Shown in pieces: positions 43,889-52,537 of a stretch of 64,000 bases of DNA. This stretch comes from Streptomyces sp. NBC_01754 (lineage in GTDB: Bacteria; Actinomycetota; Actinomycetes; Streptomycetales; Streptomycetaceae), in the NCBI RefSeq assembly GCF_035918015.1, contig NZ_CP109132.1, positions 4,154,001 through 4,218,000 of the forward strand, written 5' to 3'. Each line of letters opens with the position of its first letter. Position 1 is the stretch's first letter. The notes below the pieces were generated by a model. That model was not told where the DNA came from. It did no database searches and saw only the letters and a program-made list of their open reading frames with translations. Both the position numbers and the translations under genes were made by a program.

Positions 43889-44535
43889 CGGGGACCAGCC
43901 CCGGCATGACCGTAGCGGTCGGTGAACGCCTGCCGGGCGCGGGGACGGCGACCGGGGTGCGCGCGGATCTCGGCGGGTCTTCCCACCGGCAGCAGCATCG
44001 CGATGTGCAGGTCCTCGCGGTCCCCGACGCCGATGGCCCGCTTCACCTCCTGCTCGTCCCAGCCGTTCATCGGCGAGGTGGCGAGGCCCATGGACGTGGC
44101 GGCGATCACCGCGTCCTTGACGGCGTACTCCCGGAGCAGGCCACGCCGTTCGAGGTCCTGCTGGAAGTCGAGCGTGGCCCGCGAGAAGCCGCTGACGAAC
44201 CGCTCGCTCCACACGCCGGTGCTCCGGGCCCGGTCGTAGATGTCGCTCAGGTCCTCGCGCCAGGCCTGGTCGGCGGCCACGAACACCAGCGTGACGGGGG
44301 CCTCCCTCGGGTGCGGCTGACCGCCGGTGGCCCGGGTGAGGGCGGCGCGGCCCTCGTCGTCTGAGACGGCCACGATGAAACGGGCCTGCACGTTCCAGCT
44401 GGAGGGCGCTTCCAGCGCCAGGTCGAGGAGCTCGGCCAGCTGCCGCTCGGGCACCGGGTCGGGCAGGTAGTGGCGGATGCTGCGGCGTATACGGATCGCC
44501 TGCGGCACGGTCAGGGAACCTGTGTCCTGCGTCAT
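43885..44535 (-). CDS. Nitroreductase-family flavoprotein
   Basis: 216 aa. The N-terminal IRIRRSIRHYLPDPVP is the family FMN-binding signature, followed by 'LDLALEAPSSWNVQARFIVAV' and 'MGLATSPMNGWDEQEVKRAIGV'. These homodimeric FMN enzymes reduce nitroaromatics, quinones or flavins with NAD(P)H. It is translationally coupled to the EamA transporter, which suggests a detoxification unit controlled by MarR. Confidence 0.92.
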   Translation of the reverse strand: MTQDTGSLTVPQAIRIRRSIRHYLPDPVPERQLAELLDLALEAPSSWNVQARFIVAVSDDEGRAALTRATGGQPHPREAPVTLVFVAADQAWREDLSDIYDRARSTGVWSERFVSGFSRATLDFQQDLERRGLLREYAVKDAVIAATSMGLATSPMNGWDEQEVKRAIGVGDREDLHIAMLLPVGRPAEIRAHPGRRPRARQAFTDRYGHAGAGPR

Positions 44536-44556
44536 GGCCAGGACCGTACAGCGATA

Positions 44557-44570
44557 GCTTAGCGCTAAGC
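44557..44570. promoter_or_regulatory. Perfect 14-bp palindrome, candidate MarR operator
   Basis: GCTTAGCGCTAAGC lies between the divergent nitroreductase/EamA operon and the marR gene, 22 bp from the former's start. A second shorter inverted repeat CTCA-N4-TGAG sits at 44581-44592. Confidence 0.6.
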
Positions 44571-44611
44571 AACCAAGTATCTCAGTGTTGAGCTATTGCT
44601 AGAATGGGCTC

Positions 44612-45124
44612 ATGAGCGACCATGTGGACCGCGTACTGGCGCAGTGGGCCGAGCAGGTCCCCGGGCTCGACACCTCGTCGATGGGCGTGTTCGGGCGCGT
44701 GAAGCGGCTGGCGCGGATCGTCGAGGCGGAGCAGCGCGCGACCTTCGGCCTCCACGACCTGGACGCCGCCGCGTTCGACGTGCTGGCCACACTCCGCCGC
44801 AGCCCGGCGCCGCACCGGCTGACCCCGGCCGACCTGATGCGGTCCGCCATGGTCACGTCCGGTGCGATCACCCAGCGGCTGGACCGGCTGGAGGCGCGGG
44901 AACTCGTCGTCCGTACGCGCAGGGAGGGCGACGGCCGCAGTGTGTACGTGTCCCTCACCGAAGAGGGCCGGGAGTTGACCGACCGGGCGCTGGTGGACCA
45001 TGTGGACAACCAGAACCGGCTGCTCTCCGGCCTGACGGACGAGCAGCGCGACCGGGTCGCGGACGACCTGCGCGGCCTGCTGGAGACCCTGGGCGACACG
45101 GACCGCCACATCAGGCGGAGTTGA
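44612..45124 (+). CDS. MarR-family transcriptional regulator
   Basis: 170 aa. The winged helix runs through FDVLATLRRSPAPHRLTPADLM, MVTSGAITQRLDRLEARELVV, RTRREGDGRSVYVSLTEEG, with dimerisation helices at both ends. Divergent placement next to the nitroreductase-transporter operon and the palindromes between them point to control of that operon and itself. Inducer unknown. Confidence 0.92.
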   Translation: MSDHVDRVLAQWAEQVPGLDTSSMGVFGRVKRLARIVEAEQRATFGLHDLDAAAFDVLATLRRSPAPHRLTPADLMRSAMVTSGAITQRLDRLEARELVVRTRREGDGRSVYVSLTEEGRELTDRALVDHVDNQNRLLSGLTDEQRDRVADDLRGLLETLGDTDRHIRRS

Positions 45125-45214
45125 ACCACCGACGGGTGGCAGGGCGCTCCTCCCGGTTCACAGCCGGGGGACGAGGCTCCACGACGAGGCCCACGACGGG
45201 GCCCGGGGCGGGGT

Positions 45215-45457
45215 TCACGGCAGGGGGACGAGCCGGACGACGGTGACCGTCAGCACGGTTCCGGAGACGTAGTAGAGGACGATCGACCCGGCCACCGTCG
45301 CCTCGCGCCGGTCGCGTTCGCGTTTCACGGCGGTCGAGGCGTGTCCGTACGGATCAAGGCCCAGGGTGCGTGCCATCTCGCGTCGGAACGAGTCGCCGTT
45401 GCGCATCTTGGCCAGGGTGTCGTCGGCGGGCGGGGCGTACGAGATACGGAAGCTCAA
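45215..45457 (-). CDS. Small protein, possible toxin of a toxin-antitoxin-like pair
   Basis: 80 aa from a TTG that overlaps the upstream stop as TTGA. It starts MSFRISYAPPADDTLAKMRNGDSFRREMAR and ends in a beta-rich segment IVLYYVSGTVLTVTVVRLVPLP. This resembles ParE/RelE-like or related small toxins that follow an antitoxin gene. The tight overlap and the partner support a pair, but no catalytic residue is recognisable and the exact family is unsure. Confidence 0.6.
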   Translation of the reverse strand: MSFRISYAPPADDTLAKMRNGDSFRREMARTLGLDPYGHASTAVKRERDRREATVAGSIVLYYVSGTVLTVTVVRLVPLP

Positions 45458-45702
45458 GCCACGCTCCGCCTCTCGGCCTCGTCCTGGGCCAGTCTGTCCA
45501 GGATCTGTTCGGCCTCGGGATCGGGCACGGACTCCAGCATCCAGTGCCGCATGACGGCCTGGATCTCGTGCACCCCGGCCTCGTTGATCGCCCGGTCGAA
45601 CTCCTCGCGTCTCTCCTCGGGGAGCGCGGCCCGGATCGCCGGGATGCTGTTGGGTACGTCGACCTCGGCACCGCCGACGAAGGTCTTCAGAGACTCGCCC
45701 AT
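45454..45702 (-). CDS. Small DUF6247-like protein, possible antitoxin
   Basis: 82 aa from the ATG at 45702 with GGGGAGAG upstream. The sequence AIRAALPEERREEFDRAINEA is helical and acidic, like other actinobacterial antitoxin-type proteins that precede a short toxin. The overlap with the next gene is 4 bp. Family assignment is from recalled resemblance. Confidence 0.65.
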   Translation of the reverse strand: MGESLKTFVGGAEVDVPNSIPAIRAALPEERREEFDRAINEAGVHEIQAVMRHWMLESVPDPEAEQILDRLAQDEAERRSVA

Positions 45703-46197
45703 GATCGCTCTCCCCGATCCCCTTGCCCTCTGCGCCCCGTACCCGTCCCAAGCGGCTGTGTTCACGCCAACCGGGCGGCGTGGAAGCCACGTTAACGGGT
45801 GAGAGGCGGTCGCGGACCGTCCGCCGGCACCCCGGACTCTACGGGGACAGCGCACGGACCCGGCCGACGGTCTCCTGCCAAGCCTCGGCACCGGTACGCG
45901 GGTTGCCCACCGGCCGCACGCGTCCCGTCCCACTCCGTCCCGTTGCGCCCCGGCCCCGCGGCGTCGTCGGGGACAATGTCGTACGCGACGGGGCGGTCGC
46001 CGACGCCGCGCGGCAGACCCCAGGCCCGAAGCGCCCGCCGGATCCCAGGGTTGAGCCCGCGCCACATCCAAGGGCACGGACGGGACACGACGGCACGACG
46101 GCCTCACCCCGGCGCGGAGCACCGACCGAGAGCCGCCCCTCAGGAACGCCGGGCCGGCACTCGCTCGCTCGCCGACGAGACGGAACGAGGGCACGAG
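45703..46197. other. Gene-free interval of 0.5 kb
   Basis: No coding pattern or strong hairpin is seen. It probably carries the divergent promoters of the small toxin-antitoxin-like pair and the MOSC gene. Confidence 0.5.
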
Positions 46198-47040
46198 ATG
46201 GCAGGCCGAGTGGCCGAGTTGACGTACTACCCCGTCAAGGGCTGCGCCGGGGTCACGGTCCGCGAGGCGTCGATGACGCCCGCCGGCCTGGCGCACGACC
46301 GCAGCTTCATGGTCGTCAACGCCGAGGGGGTCTTCCGCACCCAGCGTGGCGACCCCCGCCTGGCCGTCATCCGCCCCGACATCGGCGACGACGGAACCCG
46401 GCTCACCCTCCGCGCCCCGGACACGGAGCCCCTGACCCTGCCCGTGGACACGTCGGGGCCCCGACGTCCGGTCGAGCTGTTCGGGACCGCGTACCGGGGC
46501 ATCGACCAGAGGGACGCGGCGGCGGAGTGGTTCTCGGACGCACTGGGCTCACGCAGCCGCCTGGTACGGGTACCGCCGGAACACGACCGGGTGACCGACG
46601 GCCGCACCCCGGGCACCTCCGGATACGCCGACAGCTGTGCCGTACACGTCCTGTCCCGGGCGACCCTCGGCCGGCTCACCCGGAAACTGGCCGGGAACGG
46701 CGCGCCGCCGCTCCCGGCGAGCCGCTTCCGCCCGAACGTCGTGATCGACGGCTGGCCCGACCCGCACACCGAGGACCGGGCCCACCGGCTCACGATCGGC
46801 ACGACACGACTGGCCTACGCGAAGGCGGCCATCCGTTGCGCGGTGGTCCTGGTCGACCAGGAATCCGGCCGCCGCGCGGGCCCGGAACCCCTGCGCACCC
46901 TCGCCGGCTACCGCCGTGCGGACCGGGGCGGCGTCACCTTCGGCACCAAGTACGCGGTGCTCGGGCCGGGGCGGCTCGCGGTGGGCGACGAGGTGATCGT
47001 CACCGGGTGGGGTGAGGCGGAGGTGGGGGCGTACGGCTGA
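46198..47040 (+). CDS. MOSC domain-containing protein
   Basis: 280 aa from the ATG at 46198. An N-terminal beta-barrel MOSC_N domain (VAELTYYPVKGCAGVTVREA, GLAHDRSFMVVN) is followed by the MOSC domain with FRPNVVIDG and the conserved cysteine in AAIRCAVVLVD. MOSC proteins transfer sulfur to or act with the molybdenum cofactor in reducing N-hydroxylated compounds. Cytoplasmic; no operon partner. Confidence 0.9.
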   Translation: MAGRVAELTYYPVKGCAGVTVREASMTPAGLAHDRSFMVVNAEGVFRTQRGDPRLAVIRPDIGDDGTRLTLRAPDTEPLTLPVDTSGPRRPVELFGTAYRGIDQRDAAAEWFSDALGSRSRLVRVPPEHDRVTDGRTPGTSGYADSCAVHVLSRATLGRLTRKLAGNGAPPLPASRFRPNVVIDGWPDPHTEDRAHRLTIGTTRLAYAKAAIRCAVVLVDQESGRRAGPEPLRTLAGYRRADRGGVTFGTKYAVLGPGRLAVGDEVIVTGWGEAEVGAYG

Positions 47041-47132
47041 GGGAGCCGGTCGGGTACGACGGAACCGACTCGAGTCCCGGGCGGTGCGGGCCGCACAGGC
47101 CCGATGGCCGCCGCCGTCAGCTCGGTCCGGGA

Positions 47133-47453
47133 TCAGACGCTCATCGGTACCGCGCCGTGGCCCCCGGCGATGCTGTCGATACGGTGGGCCAGGTCGAAGT
47201 CGGCGGACGTCAGTTCGTGGCCGGCGTCGTGGGTGGTGATGGTGAACCGGACGTGGTCCCAGCGCAGGTCGATGTCGGCGTGGTGGCCGATGAGACCTTC
47301 GATGTCGGCGACGTGGACGATCAGCGCCACGCCCCCGTGGTAGCGGATGCCGAAGGCGCGGGTGATCCCGTCGCCGTCGCGTTGCCAACCGGGGGCGTCG
47401 CGCAGCGCCGAGTCGATCTCGTCCTCGGTCAGTGGCACCGGCGCCTCTGCCAT
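47133..47453 (-). CDS. Pterin-4a-carbinolamine dehydratase
   Basis: 106 aa. It starts MAEAPVPLTEDEIDSALRDAPGW and has the active-site motif IGHHADIDLRWDHVRFTITTHD with the two adjacent histidines plus the later histidine of DAGHELT. PCD recycles the 4a-hydroxy pterin after aromatic amino-acid hydroxylation. Length and motif match the family fully. It is convergent with the MOSC gene. Confidence 0.92.
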   Translation of the reverse strand: MAEAPVPLTEDEIDSALRDAPGWQRDGDGITRAFGIRYHGGVALIVHVADIEGLIGHHADIDLRWDHVRFTITTHDAGHELTSADFDLAHRIDSIAGGHGAVPMSV

Positions 47454-47652
47454 GATCAGCCTTCCTCCGTCATGTGGGCCGGGGTGTCCCGTCAGTTCCT
47501 GGCCGACAGCGGACATGCTGCCATGGGCCGCATCGCCTGGTGGAGGCTTCCCGGCTCCCCGCGTGTACGGGCCCGGCCTGGTCTCCGCCGCGATCCGCGG
47601 TAGGTGAGCGCCGGGCCCAGGGGGCCCGAAGACGGCTCTCCCGGCACGACAA

Positions 47653-47691
47653 CAAGGCCCCCACCGCGGGAAACCGCAGGCAGGGGCCTTG
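47653..47691 (-). terminator. Hairpin downstream of gpmA
   Basis: CAAGGCCCC (47653-47661) pairs with GGGGCCTTG (47683-47691) with an inner GCGG/CCGC stem, starting 11 bp beyond the gpmA stop on the minus strand. Confidence 0.75.
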
Positions 47692-47701
47692 ACGTGCGGG
47701 C

Positions 47702-48463
47702 CTACTTCTTCTTGCCCTGGTTCTTCACGGCCTCGATCGCGGCCTTCGCCGCGTCCGGGTCCAGGTACGTCCCGCCCGGGTTCAGCGGGCGGAAGTCGGC
47801 GTCCAGCTCGTAGGCGAGCGGGATGCCGGTCGGGATGTTGAGGCCCGCGATGTCGGCGTCGGAGATGCCGTCCAGGTGCTTGACCAGGGCCCGCAGGCTG
47901 TTGCCGTGGGCGGCGACCAGGACCGTGCGGCCGGTGAGCAGGTCCGGGACGATGCCGTCGTACCAGTACGGCATCATGCGGATGACGACGTCCTTCAGGC
48001 ACTCGGTGCGCGGGCGCAGCTCCGACGGGATCGTCGCGTAGCGGGCGTCGTCACTCTGCGAGAACTCGGTGCCGTCCTCGAGGGCCGGCGGCGGGGTGTC
48101 GTACGAGCGGCGCCAGAGCATGAACTGCTCCTCGCCGAACTCGGCGAGCGTCTGCGCCTTGTCCTTGCCCTGGAGGGCGCCGTAGTGGCGCTCGTTCAGA
48201 CGCCAGGAGCGGTGCACGGGGATCCAGTGGCGGTCGGCCGCCTCCAGGGAGAGCTGGGCGGTGCGGATCGCGCGCTTCTGGAGCGAGGTGTGGACGACGT
48301 CGGGGAGCAGGCCGGCGTCCTTGAGCAGCTCACCGCCGCGTACCGCCTCCTTCTCTCCCTTGTCGGTGAGGTCTACGTCCACCCATCCGGTGAACAGGTT
48401 CTTCGCGTTCCATTCGCTCTCGCCGTGGCGGAGGAGGATCAGCTTGTACGGTGCGTCGGCCAT
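47702..48463 (-). CDS. gpmA: 2,3-bisphosphoglycerate-dependent phosphoglycerate mutase
   Basis: 253 aa from the ATG at 48463. The phosphohistidine motif [18 protein letters not shown], '[19 protein letters not shown]' and [18 protein letters not shown] with the second catalytic histidine are intact. It interconverts 3- and 2-phosphoglycerate in glycolysis. In Streptomyces gpmA is a familiar gene in this neighbourhood. A strong hairpin follows the stop. Confidence 0.96.
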   Translation of the reverse strand: MADAPYKLILLRHGESEWNAKNLFTGWVDVDLTDKGEKEAVRGGELLKDAGLLPDVVHTSLQKRAIRTAQLSLEAADRHWIPVHRSWRLNERHYGALQGKDKAQTLAEFGEEQFMLWRRSYDTPPPALEDGTEFSQSDDARYATIPSELRPRTECLKDVVIRMMPYWYDGIVPDLLTGRTVLVAAHGNSLRALVKHLDGISDADIAGLNIPTGIPLAYELDADFRPLNPGGTYLDPDAAKAAIEAVKNQGKKK

Positions 48464-48673
48464 GCGTCCGAGCGTAATCGAAGCGGCTCGGCCTCCGCGC
48501 GCCCGGTCACAGGGCGGACAGGGGCGTCGCGGCCGGCGCCGGGCGCAGGACGTTTGACGTCGGGCGTCAATCGGGTGGCGGTCCTGGGACCCGGCTTCGT
48601 AACGTTCGTTCGCACAGCTGGCGGCCACTCACCGCAGCGTCGTCCGTTCCGCACGTCCTCGGGGGGAAGTCCT

Positions 48674-49990
48674 ATGTCCGTCGCCGGTCTCAGAAAGGCG
48701 GCACACGAGACGGTCGCCGGTCTGCCCAGGGAGTTCTGGTGGCTGTGGACCAGCACACTCGTCAACCGGCTGGGCGGGTTCGTCGCCACGTTCATGGCGC
48801 TGTATCTGACTCTGGACCGGGGCTACTCGGCCTCGTACGCCGGGCTGGTCGTCGCGGTCCACGGGCTCGGCGGGGTCGTCTCCTCGCTCGGGGCCGGGGT
48901 GATGACGGACCGGCTGGGGCGGCGGCCCACGATGCTGATCGCCCAGCTGTCGATGGCCGTCTCCGTGGCGGTGCTCGGCTTCATGGTCCACCCGGTCGCC
49001 ATCGCGGCGGTGGCCTTCGTCGTCGGTATGGCCTCCAGCGCGTCCCGGCCGGCCGTGCAGGCGATGATGGCCGACATCGTCCGGCCCGAGGACCGGGTGC
49101 GGGCCTTCTCGCTCAACTACTGGGCGATCAACCTGGGTTTCGCCGTCTCCTCCGCCGGGGCCGGGTTCATCGCCGAGTACAGCTATCTGGCCGGGTTCCT
49201 GGGCGAGGCGGCCATGATGCTGGTCTGCGCCGCCCTCGTCTTCGTGAAGGTGCCGGAGTCCCGGCCAGAGGCGGTGCCCGCACCCGCCGGGACCCGCGCC
49301 CCCGACGACGTGAGACTGAGCACCGTCCTGCGCGACGGACGTTTCATGGGGGTCGTGGGACTGTCGTTCCTCGTCGCCCTGATCTTCCAGCAGGGGTACG
49401 TCGGGCTGCCGGTGGCCATGGGCAGGGACGGACTGTCCAGCTCCGACTTCGGCACGGCCATCGCCGTGAACGGTGTGCTGATCGTCGTCATGCAGATCCC
49501 GGTGACACGCTTCATCCAGCACCGCGACCCGCGCCGCCTGCTGATCATCTCGTCGGTGCTCGCCGGGTACGGTTTCGGGCTGACCGTGTTCGCCGGGTCC
49601 GTCGGGGTGTACGCGCTGACCGTGTGCGTCTGGACGCTGGCCGAGATCGTCAACGCGCCGACGCAGACGGGCATCGTCGTCCAGTTGTCCCCGGCGCACG
49701 GCCGGGGCCGCTACCAGGGCATGTACACGATGTCGTGGTCGGCGGCGGCCCTCGTCGCCCCGCTGATGTCCGGCGTGGTCATCGACCGCTACGGCGCCGA
49801 CTGGCTCTGGGGGATGTGCGCGGTGCTCGGCACGACGGCGGCGCTCGGCTACTGGCTGCTGATGCGGAAGCTTCCGCAGCCGGCGGGCGCCCCGGCGCCC
49901 GTGGTCCCGGTCGTGCCGACGGCCGAGCCCGATGCCGAGCCGGAGCCGGAGACCGAACCGGAGACCGCCGCCGCCGAACCCCGGAGCTGA
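48674..49990 (+). CDS. MFS transporter
   Basis: 438 aa from the ATG at 48674 with GGGGGGAAG upstream. Twelve hydrophobic helices are seen, with the loop-2 motif GVMTDRLGRRPTMLIAQ and a cytoplasmic central loop (VPESRPEAVPAPAGT). The tail is a run of Pro/Glu-rich residues. Likely a proton-coupled exporter; substrate unknown. A 20-bp terminator stem follows. Confidence 0.9.
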   Translation: MSVAGLRKAAHETVAGLPREFWWLWTSTLVNRLGGFVATFMALYLTLDRGYSASYAGLVVAVHGLGGVVSSLGAGVMTDRLGRRPTMLIAQLSMAVSVAVLGFMVHPVAIAAVAFVVGMASSASRPAVQAMMADIVRPEDRVRAFSLNYWAINLGFAVSSAGAGFIAEYSYLAGFLGEAAMMLVCAALVFVKVPESRPEAVPAPAGTRAPDDVRLSTVLRDGRFMGVVGLSFLVALIFQQGYVGLPVAMGRDGLSSSDFGTAIAVNGVLIVVMQIPVTRFIQHRDPRRLLIISSVLAGYGFGLTVFAGSVGVYALTVCVWTLAEIVNAPTQTGIVVQLSPAHGRGRYQGMYTMSWSAAALVAPLMSGVVIDRYGADWLWGMCAVLGTTAALGYWLLMRKLPQPAGAPAPVVPVVPTAEPDAEPEPETEPETAAAEPRS

Positions 49991-50005
49991 GGGCCGGACC
50001 GGCAC

Positions 50006-50050
50006 GGCGGTGCCCCGGGGCGGACGACGGGTCCGCCCCGGGGCACCGCC
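50006..50050. terminator. Strong bidirectional hairpin
   Basis: A 20-bp perfect stem (GGCGGTGCCCCGGGG... at 50006-50025 pairing with 50031-50050) with a 5-nt loop lies between the MFS gene and the convergent cysteine-rich peptide gene. It should stop transcription from both sides. Confidence 0.9.
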
Positions 50051-50064
50051 TCACACGTGTCCGG

Positions 50065-50211
50065 TCAGCAGCCGCCGCCGCACTGGCACGGGGAGCCGGA
50101 CTGGCAGCCGCAGCCGCAGCCGGAGCCGCAGCCGCAGGCACCGAGCACGGGCAGGCGCACTACTTCGGTCGGGGTCTCCTGATGAGCTTCGGTCATGGGC
50201 GAATCGGCCAT
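50065..50211 (-). CDS. 48-aa cysteine-rich peptide
   Basis: A complete ORF with a strong ribosome site (GAGGAGGGACC then ATG). The first 24 residues are ordinary (MADSPMTEAHQETPTE, VVRLPVLG). The last 23 contain eight cysteines in CxC and CxxxC arrangements (ACGCGSGCGCGC, then CQCGGGC). The composition is that of a metal-binding, metallothionein-like peptide or a precursor of a modified peptide. No maturation enzymes are adjacent. It lies between an MFS gene and phoU. Confidence 0.75.
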   Translation of the reverse strand: MADSPMTEAHQETPTEVVRLPVLGACGCGSGCGCGCQSGSPCQCGGGC

Positions 50212-50395
50212 GGTCCCTCCTCAAGGGTCCTCGGGGGTACGACTCGACGGCGTACGGCACGGGCCGTACGGCCGGCAGCGCACCGGGCAAGGCCCGCCGC
50301 CGTACCCGACCACCATTGGACGCCCTGCCCGGCGGGCGCATCAACGGCGCACACGCGGTTGAACGAATGTGCGACCTCTGGACGTGTGCGCGCCC

Positions 50396-51073
50396 CTACG
50401 CTCCGTCCACCGGTGCCGGTGTCTGGATCTCGTCGGCGTGCTCGCCCGTCACCAGGTACACCACGCGCTTCGCGACCGAGACCGCGTGGTCGGCGAAGCG
50501 CTCGTAGTAGCGGCCGAGCAGGGTCACGTCGACGGCGGTCTCGATGCCGTGCTTCCAGCGGTCGTCCATCAGGTGCTGGAACAGTGTGCGGTGCAGCAGG
50601 TCCATCTCGTCGTCGTCCTGCTCCAGCTGGAGCGCCAGTTCGACGTCCTTGGTGACGATGACCTCGGCGGCCTTCGCCATCAGCCGCTGGGCGAGCTGGC
50701 CCATCTCCAGGATGGTGGCGTGCAGGTCGCGTGGCACCGGCGACTGCGGGAAGCGCAGCCGCGCCAGCTTGGCGACGTGCTGGGCGAGGTCACCGGAGCG
50801 TTCCAGGTCGGCGCTCATCCGCAGCGAGGTGACCACGATCCGCAGATCGGTGGCGACCGGCTGCTGGCGGGCCAGCAGGGCGATGGCCCGTGCCTCCAGG
50901 TCGTGCTGCAGGTCGTCGACCTTCTGGTCGGCGGCGATCACGCTCTCGGCGAGATTGAGATCGGCGTCCAGCATGGACGTGGTGGCCCGTCCGACCGCCG
51001 AGCCGACGAGCCGGGCCATCTCGACCAGGTCCTCACCGATCGAATCGAGTTCCTCGTGGTAAGCGTCGCGCAT
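50396..51073 (-). CDS. phoU: Phosphate-signalling regulator PhoU
   Basis: 225 aa. Two PhoU repeats, each with the metal-binding E/D-x2-D/E signature and helices, run from MRDAYHEELDSIGEDLVEMARLVG to 'GRYYERFADHAVSVAKRVVYLVTGE'. PhoU links the Pst transporter to the PhoR kinase and lowers Pho signalling when phosphate is plentiful. Divergent from phoR-phoP, the standard Streptomyces arrangement. Confidence 0.95.
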   Translation of the reverse strand: MRDAYHEELDSIGEDLVEMARLVGSAVGRATTSMLDADLNLAESVIAADQKVDDLQHDLEARAIALLARQQPVATDLRIVVTSLRMSADLERSGDLAQHVAKLARLRFPQSPVPRDLHATILEMGQLAQRLMAKAAEVIVTKDVELALQLEQDDDEMDLLHRTLFQHLMDDRWKHGIETAVDVTLLGRYYERFADHAVSVAKRVVYLVTGEHADEIQTPAPVDGA

Positions 51074-51164
51074 GGAAGTCCCTCTCCGGAATCGTGCTGA
51101 GGCCGGAGCCTTGGGGCCGGCCCGCCGCTTCCACGGTGCGGGCCGAACGCGTCGGGATCCGGCC

Positions 51165-51200
51165 CCTTAAATGAACCGGCACCGTCCCCTCGGTGAACTC
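51165..51200. promoter_or_regulatory. Possible PHO boxes between phoU and phoR
   Basis: On the minus strand, GAGTTCACCG (51191-51200) and CCGGTTCATT (51170-51179) are two GTTCA units 21-bp apart. PhoP binds direct repeats of GTTCACC in Streptomyces and controls phoU and phoRP. The second unit is a poor match, so this is tentative. Confidence 0.35.
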
Positions 51201-51271
51201 TGGGCGACGAGTGTTCGAGATGGCACCCGGATGGCTGGGAGAGTGTCGGCGCACCCGCATAACCTTGAAGC

Positions 51272-52537
51272 ATGGACGTGAACGCGGCGGTCGCCGCAGC
51301 CGCAGCGATAGCCGGGTTGTGCACCGGCGTGATCGCGATGCTGGCGTTCCGCTGGAGTGAGCGTGAACAGAAGCGTCCCACCCGTTCGTCCCTGCGCCCC
51401 GACCGCGGCGCGCCGCTGCCTCCAGGGGTGGACACCGTGCTCTCCGTGCTCAGCTCCTCCGCCGTGGTGCTCGACGAGGGCGACGGCGTCGTCAAGGCCA
51501 GCTCTGCCGCGTACGCGCTGGGGCTGGTCAGGGGCGGGCGCCTCGCGGTCGAGCCGATGCTGCACATGGCCAGGGACACCCGGCGGGACGGCGAGATACG
51601 GCAGGTCGAGCTGGACCTGCCCCGGCGCGGCACCGGACGCGGCGAGGCGCTGGCCGTCTCCGCCCGCGTCGCCCCGCTGGGCTCCCGGCTGGTGCTGCTG
51701 CTGGTCGAGGACCTCACGGAGGCCCGCCGTATCGAGGCGGTGCGCCGCGACTTCGTCGCCAACGTCAGCCATGAGCTCAAGACCCCGGTAGGCGCGCTGT
51801 CGCTGCTGTCCGAGGCCGTCATGGACGCCTCGGACGACCCGGAGGCGGTGGAGCGGTTCGCCGGGCGCATGGAGATCGAGGCGACCCGGCTGACCAATCT
51901 CGTCCAGGAGCTCATCGACCTCTCCCGGGTGCAGAACGACGACCCGCTGGAGGACGCGGAGCCGGTACGGGTGGACGAACTGGTCGCCGAGGCCATCGAC
52001 CGGTGCGGCCAGCAGGCGGCCTCCAAACAGATCACCATGGCCTCCGGCGGCACCGCGGACCTCTTCGTCTGGGGCAACCGGGGCCAGCTGGTGGGCGCGC
52101 TCGGCAACCTCGTCGAGAACGCCGTCAACTACAGCCCCGCCCGTACGCGCGTCGGTATCGCCGCCCAGCGGGTGACCGCGAGCGGCGGGGACCTCATCGA
52201 GATAGCCGTGACCGACCAGGGCTTCGGTATTCCGGAGAAGGACCGCGAGCGGGTCTTCGAGCGGTTCTACCGCGTCGACCCGGCCCGCTCCCGGGCCACC
52301 GGTGGCACCGGTCTCGGCCTCGCCATCGTCAAACACGTGGCCGCCTCGCACGGCGGGGAGGTCACGGTATGGAGCTCCGAGGGCCAGGGCTCCACGTTCA
52401 CCCTGCGACTGCCCGAGTCGGGCGTCGTACGGGGCCGCAGCCGCGGGCCCCTCATCGTCAACGGCCGCTCGGTCGACGACGGGCCGTACGAGACCGACCC
52501 CTTCGAACCGTTTCCTGCCCCGGAGGCTCTTCCATGA
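51272..52537 (+). CDS. phoR: Phosphate-sensing histidine kinase PhoR (SenX3-like)
   Basis: 421 aa. One N-terminal membrane helix (VAAAAAIAGLCTGVIAMLAF), a PAS-like region, and a HisKA domain with VSHELKTPVGALSLL carrying the phospho-histidine. HATPase motifs follow: NLVENAVNYSP (N box), FGIPEKDRERVF (G1), GGTGLGLAIVKH (G2). It phosphorylates PhoP when phosphate is limiting. Its stop overlaps the phoP start (ATGA). Confidence 0.95.
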   Translation: MDVNAAVAAAAAIAGLCTGVIAMLAFRWSEREQKRPTRSSLRPDRGAPLPPGVDTVLSVLSSSAVVLDEGDGVVKASSAAYALGLVRGGRLAVEPMLHMARDTRRDGEIRQVELDLPRRGTGRGEALAVSARVAPLGSRLVLLLVEDLTEARRIEAVRRDFVANVSHELKTPVGALSLLSEAVMDASDDPEAVERFAGRMEIEATRLTNLVQELIDLSRVQNDDPLEDAEPVRVDELVAEAIDRCGQQAASKQITMASGGTADLFVWGNRGQLVGALGNLVENAVNYSPARTRVGIAAQRVTASGGDLIEIAVTDQGFGIPEKDRERVFERFYRVDPARSRATGGTGLGLAIVKHVAASHGGEVTVWSSEGQGSTFTLRLPESGVVRGRSRGPLIVNGRSVDDGPYETDPFEPFPAPEALP

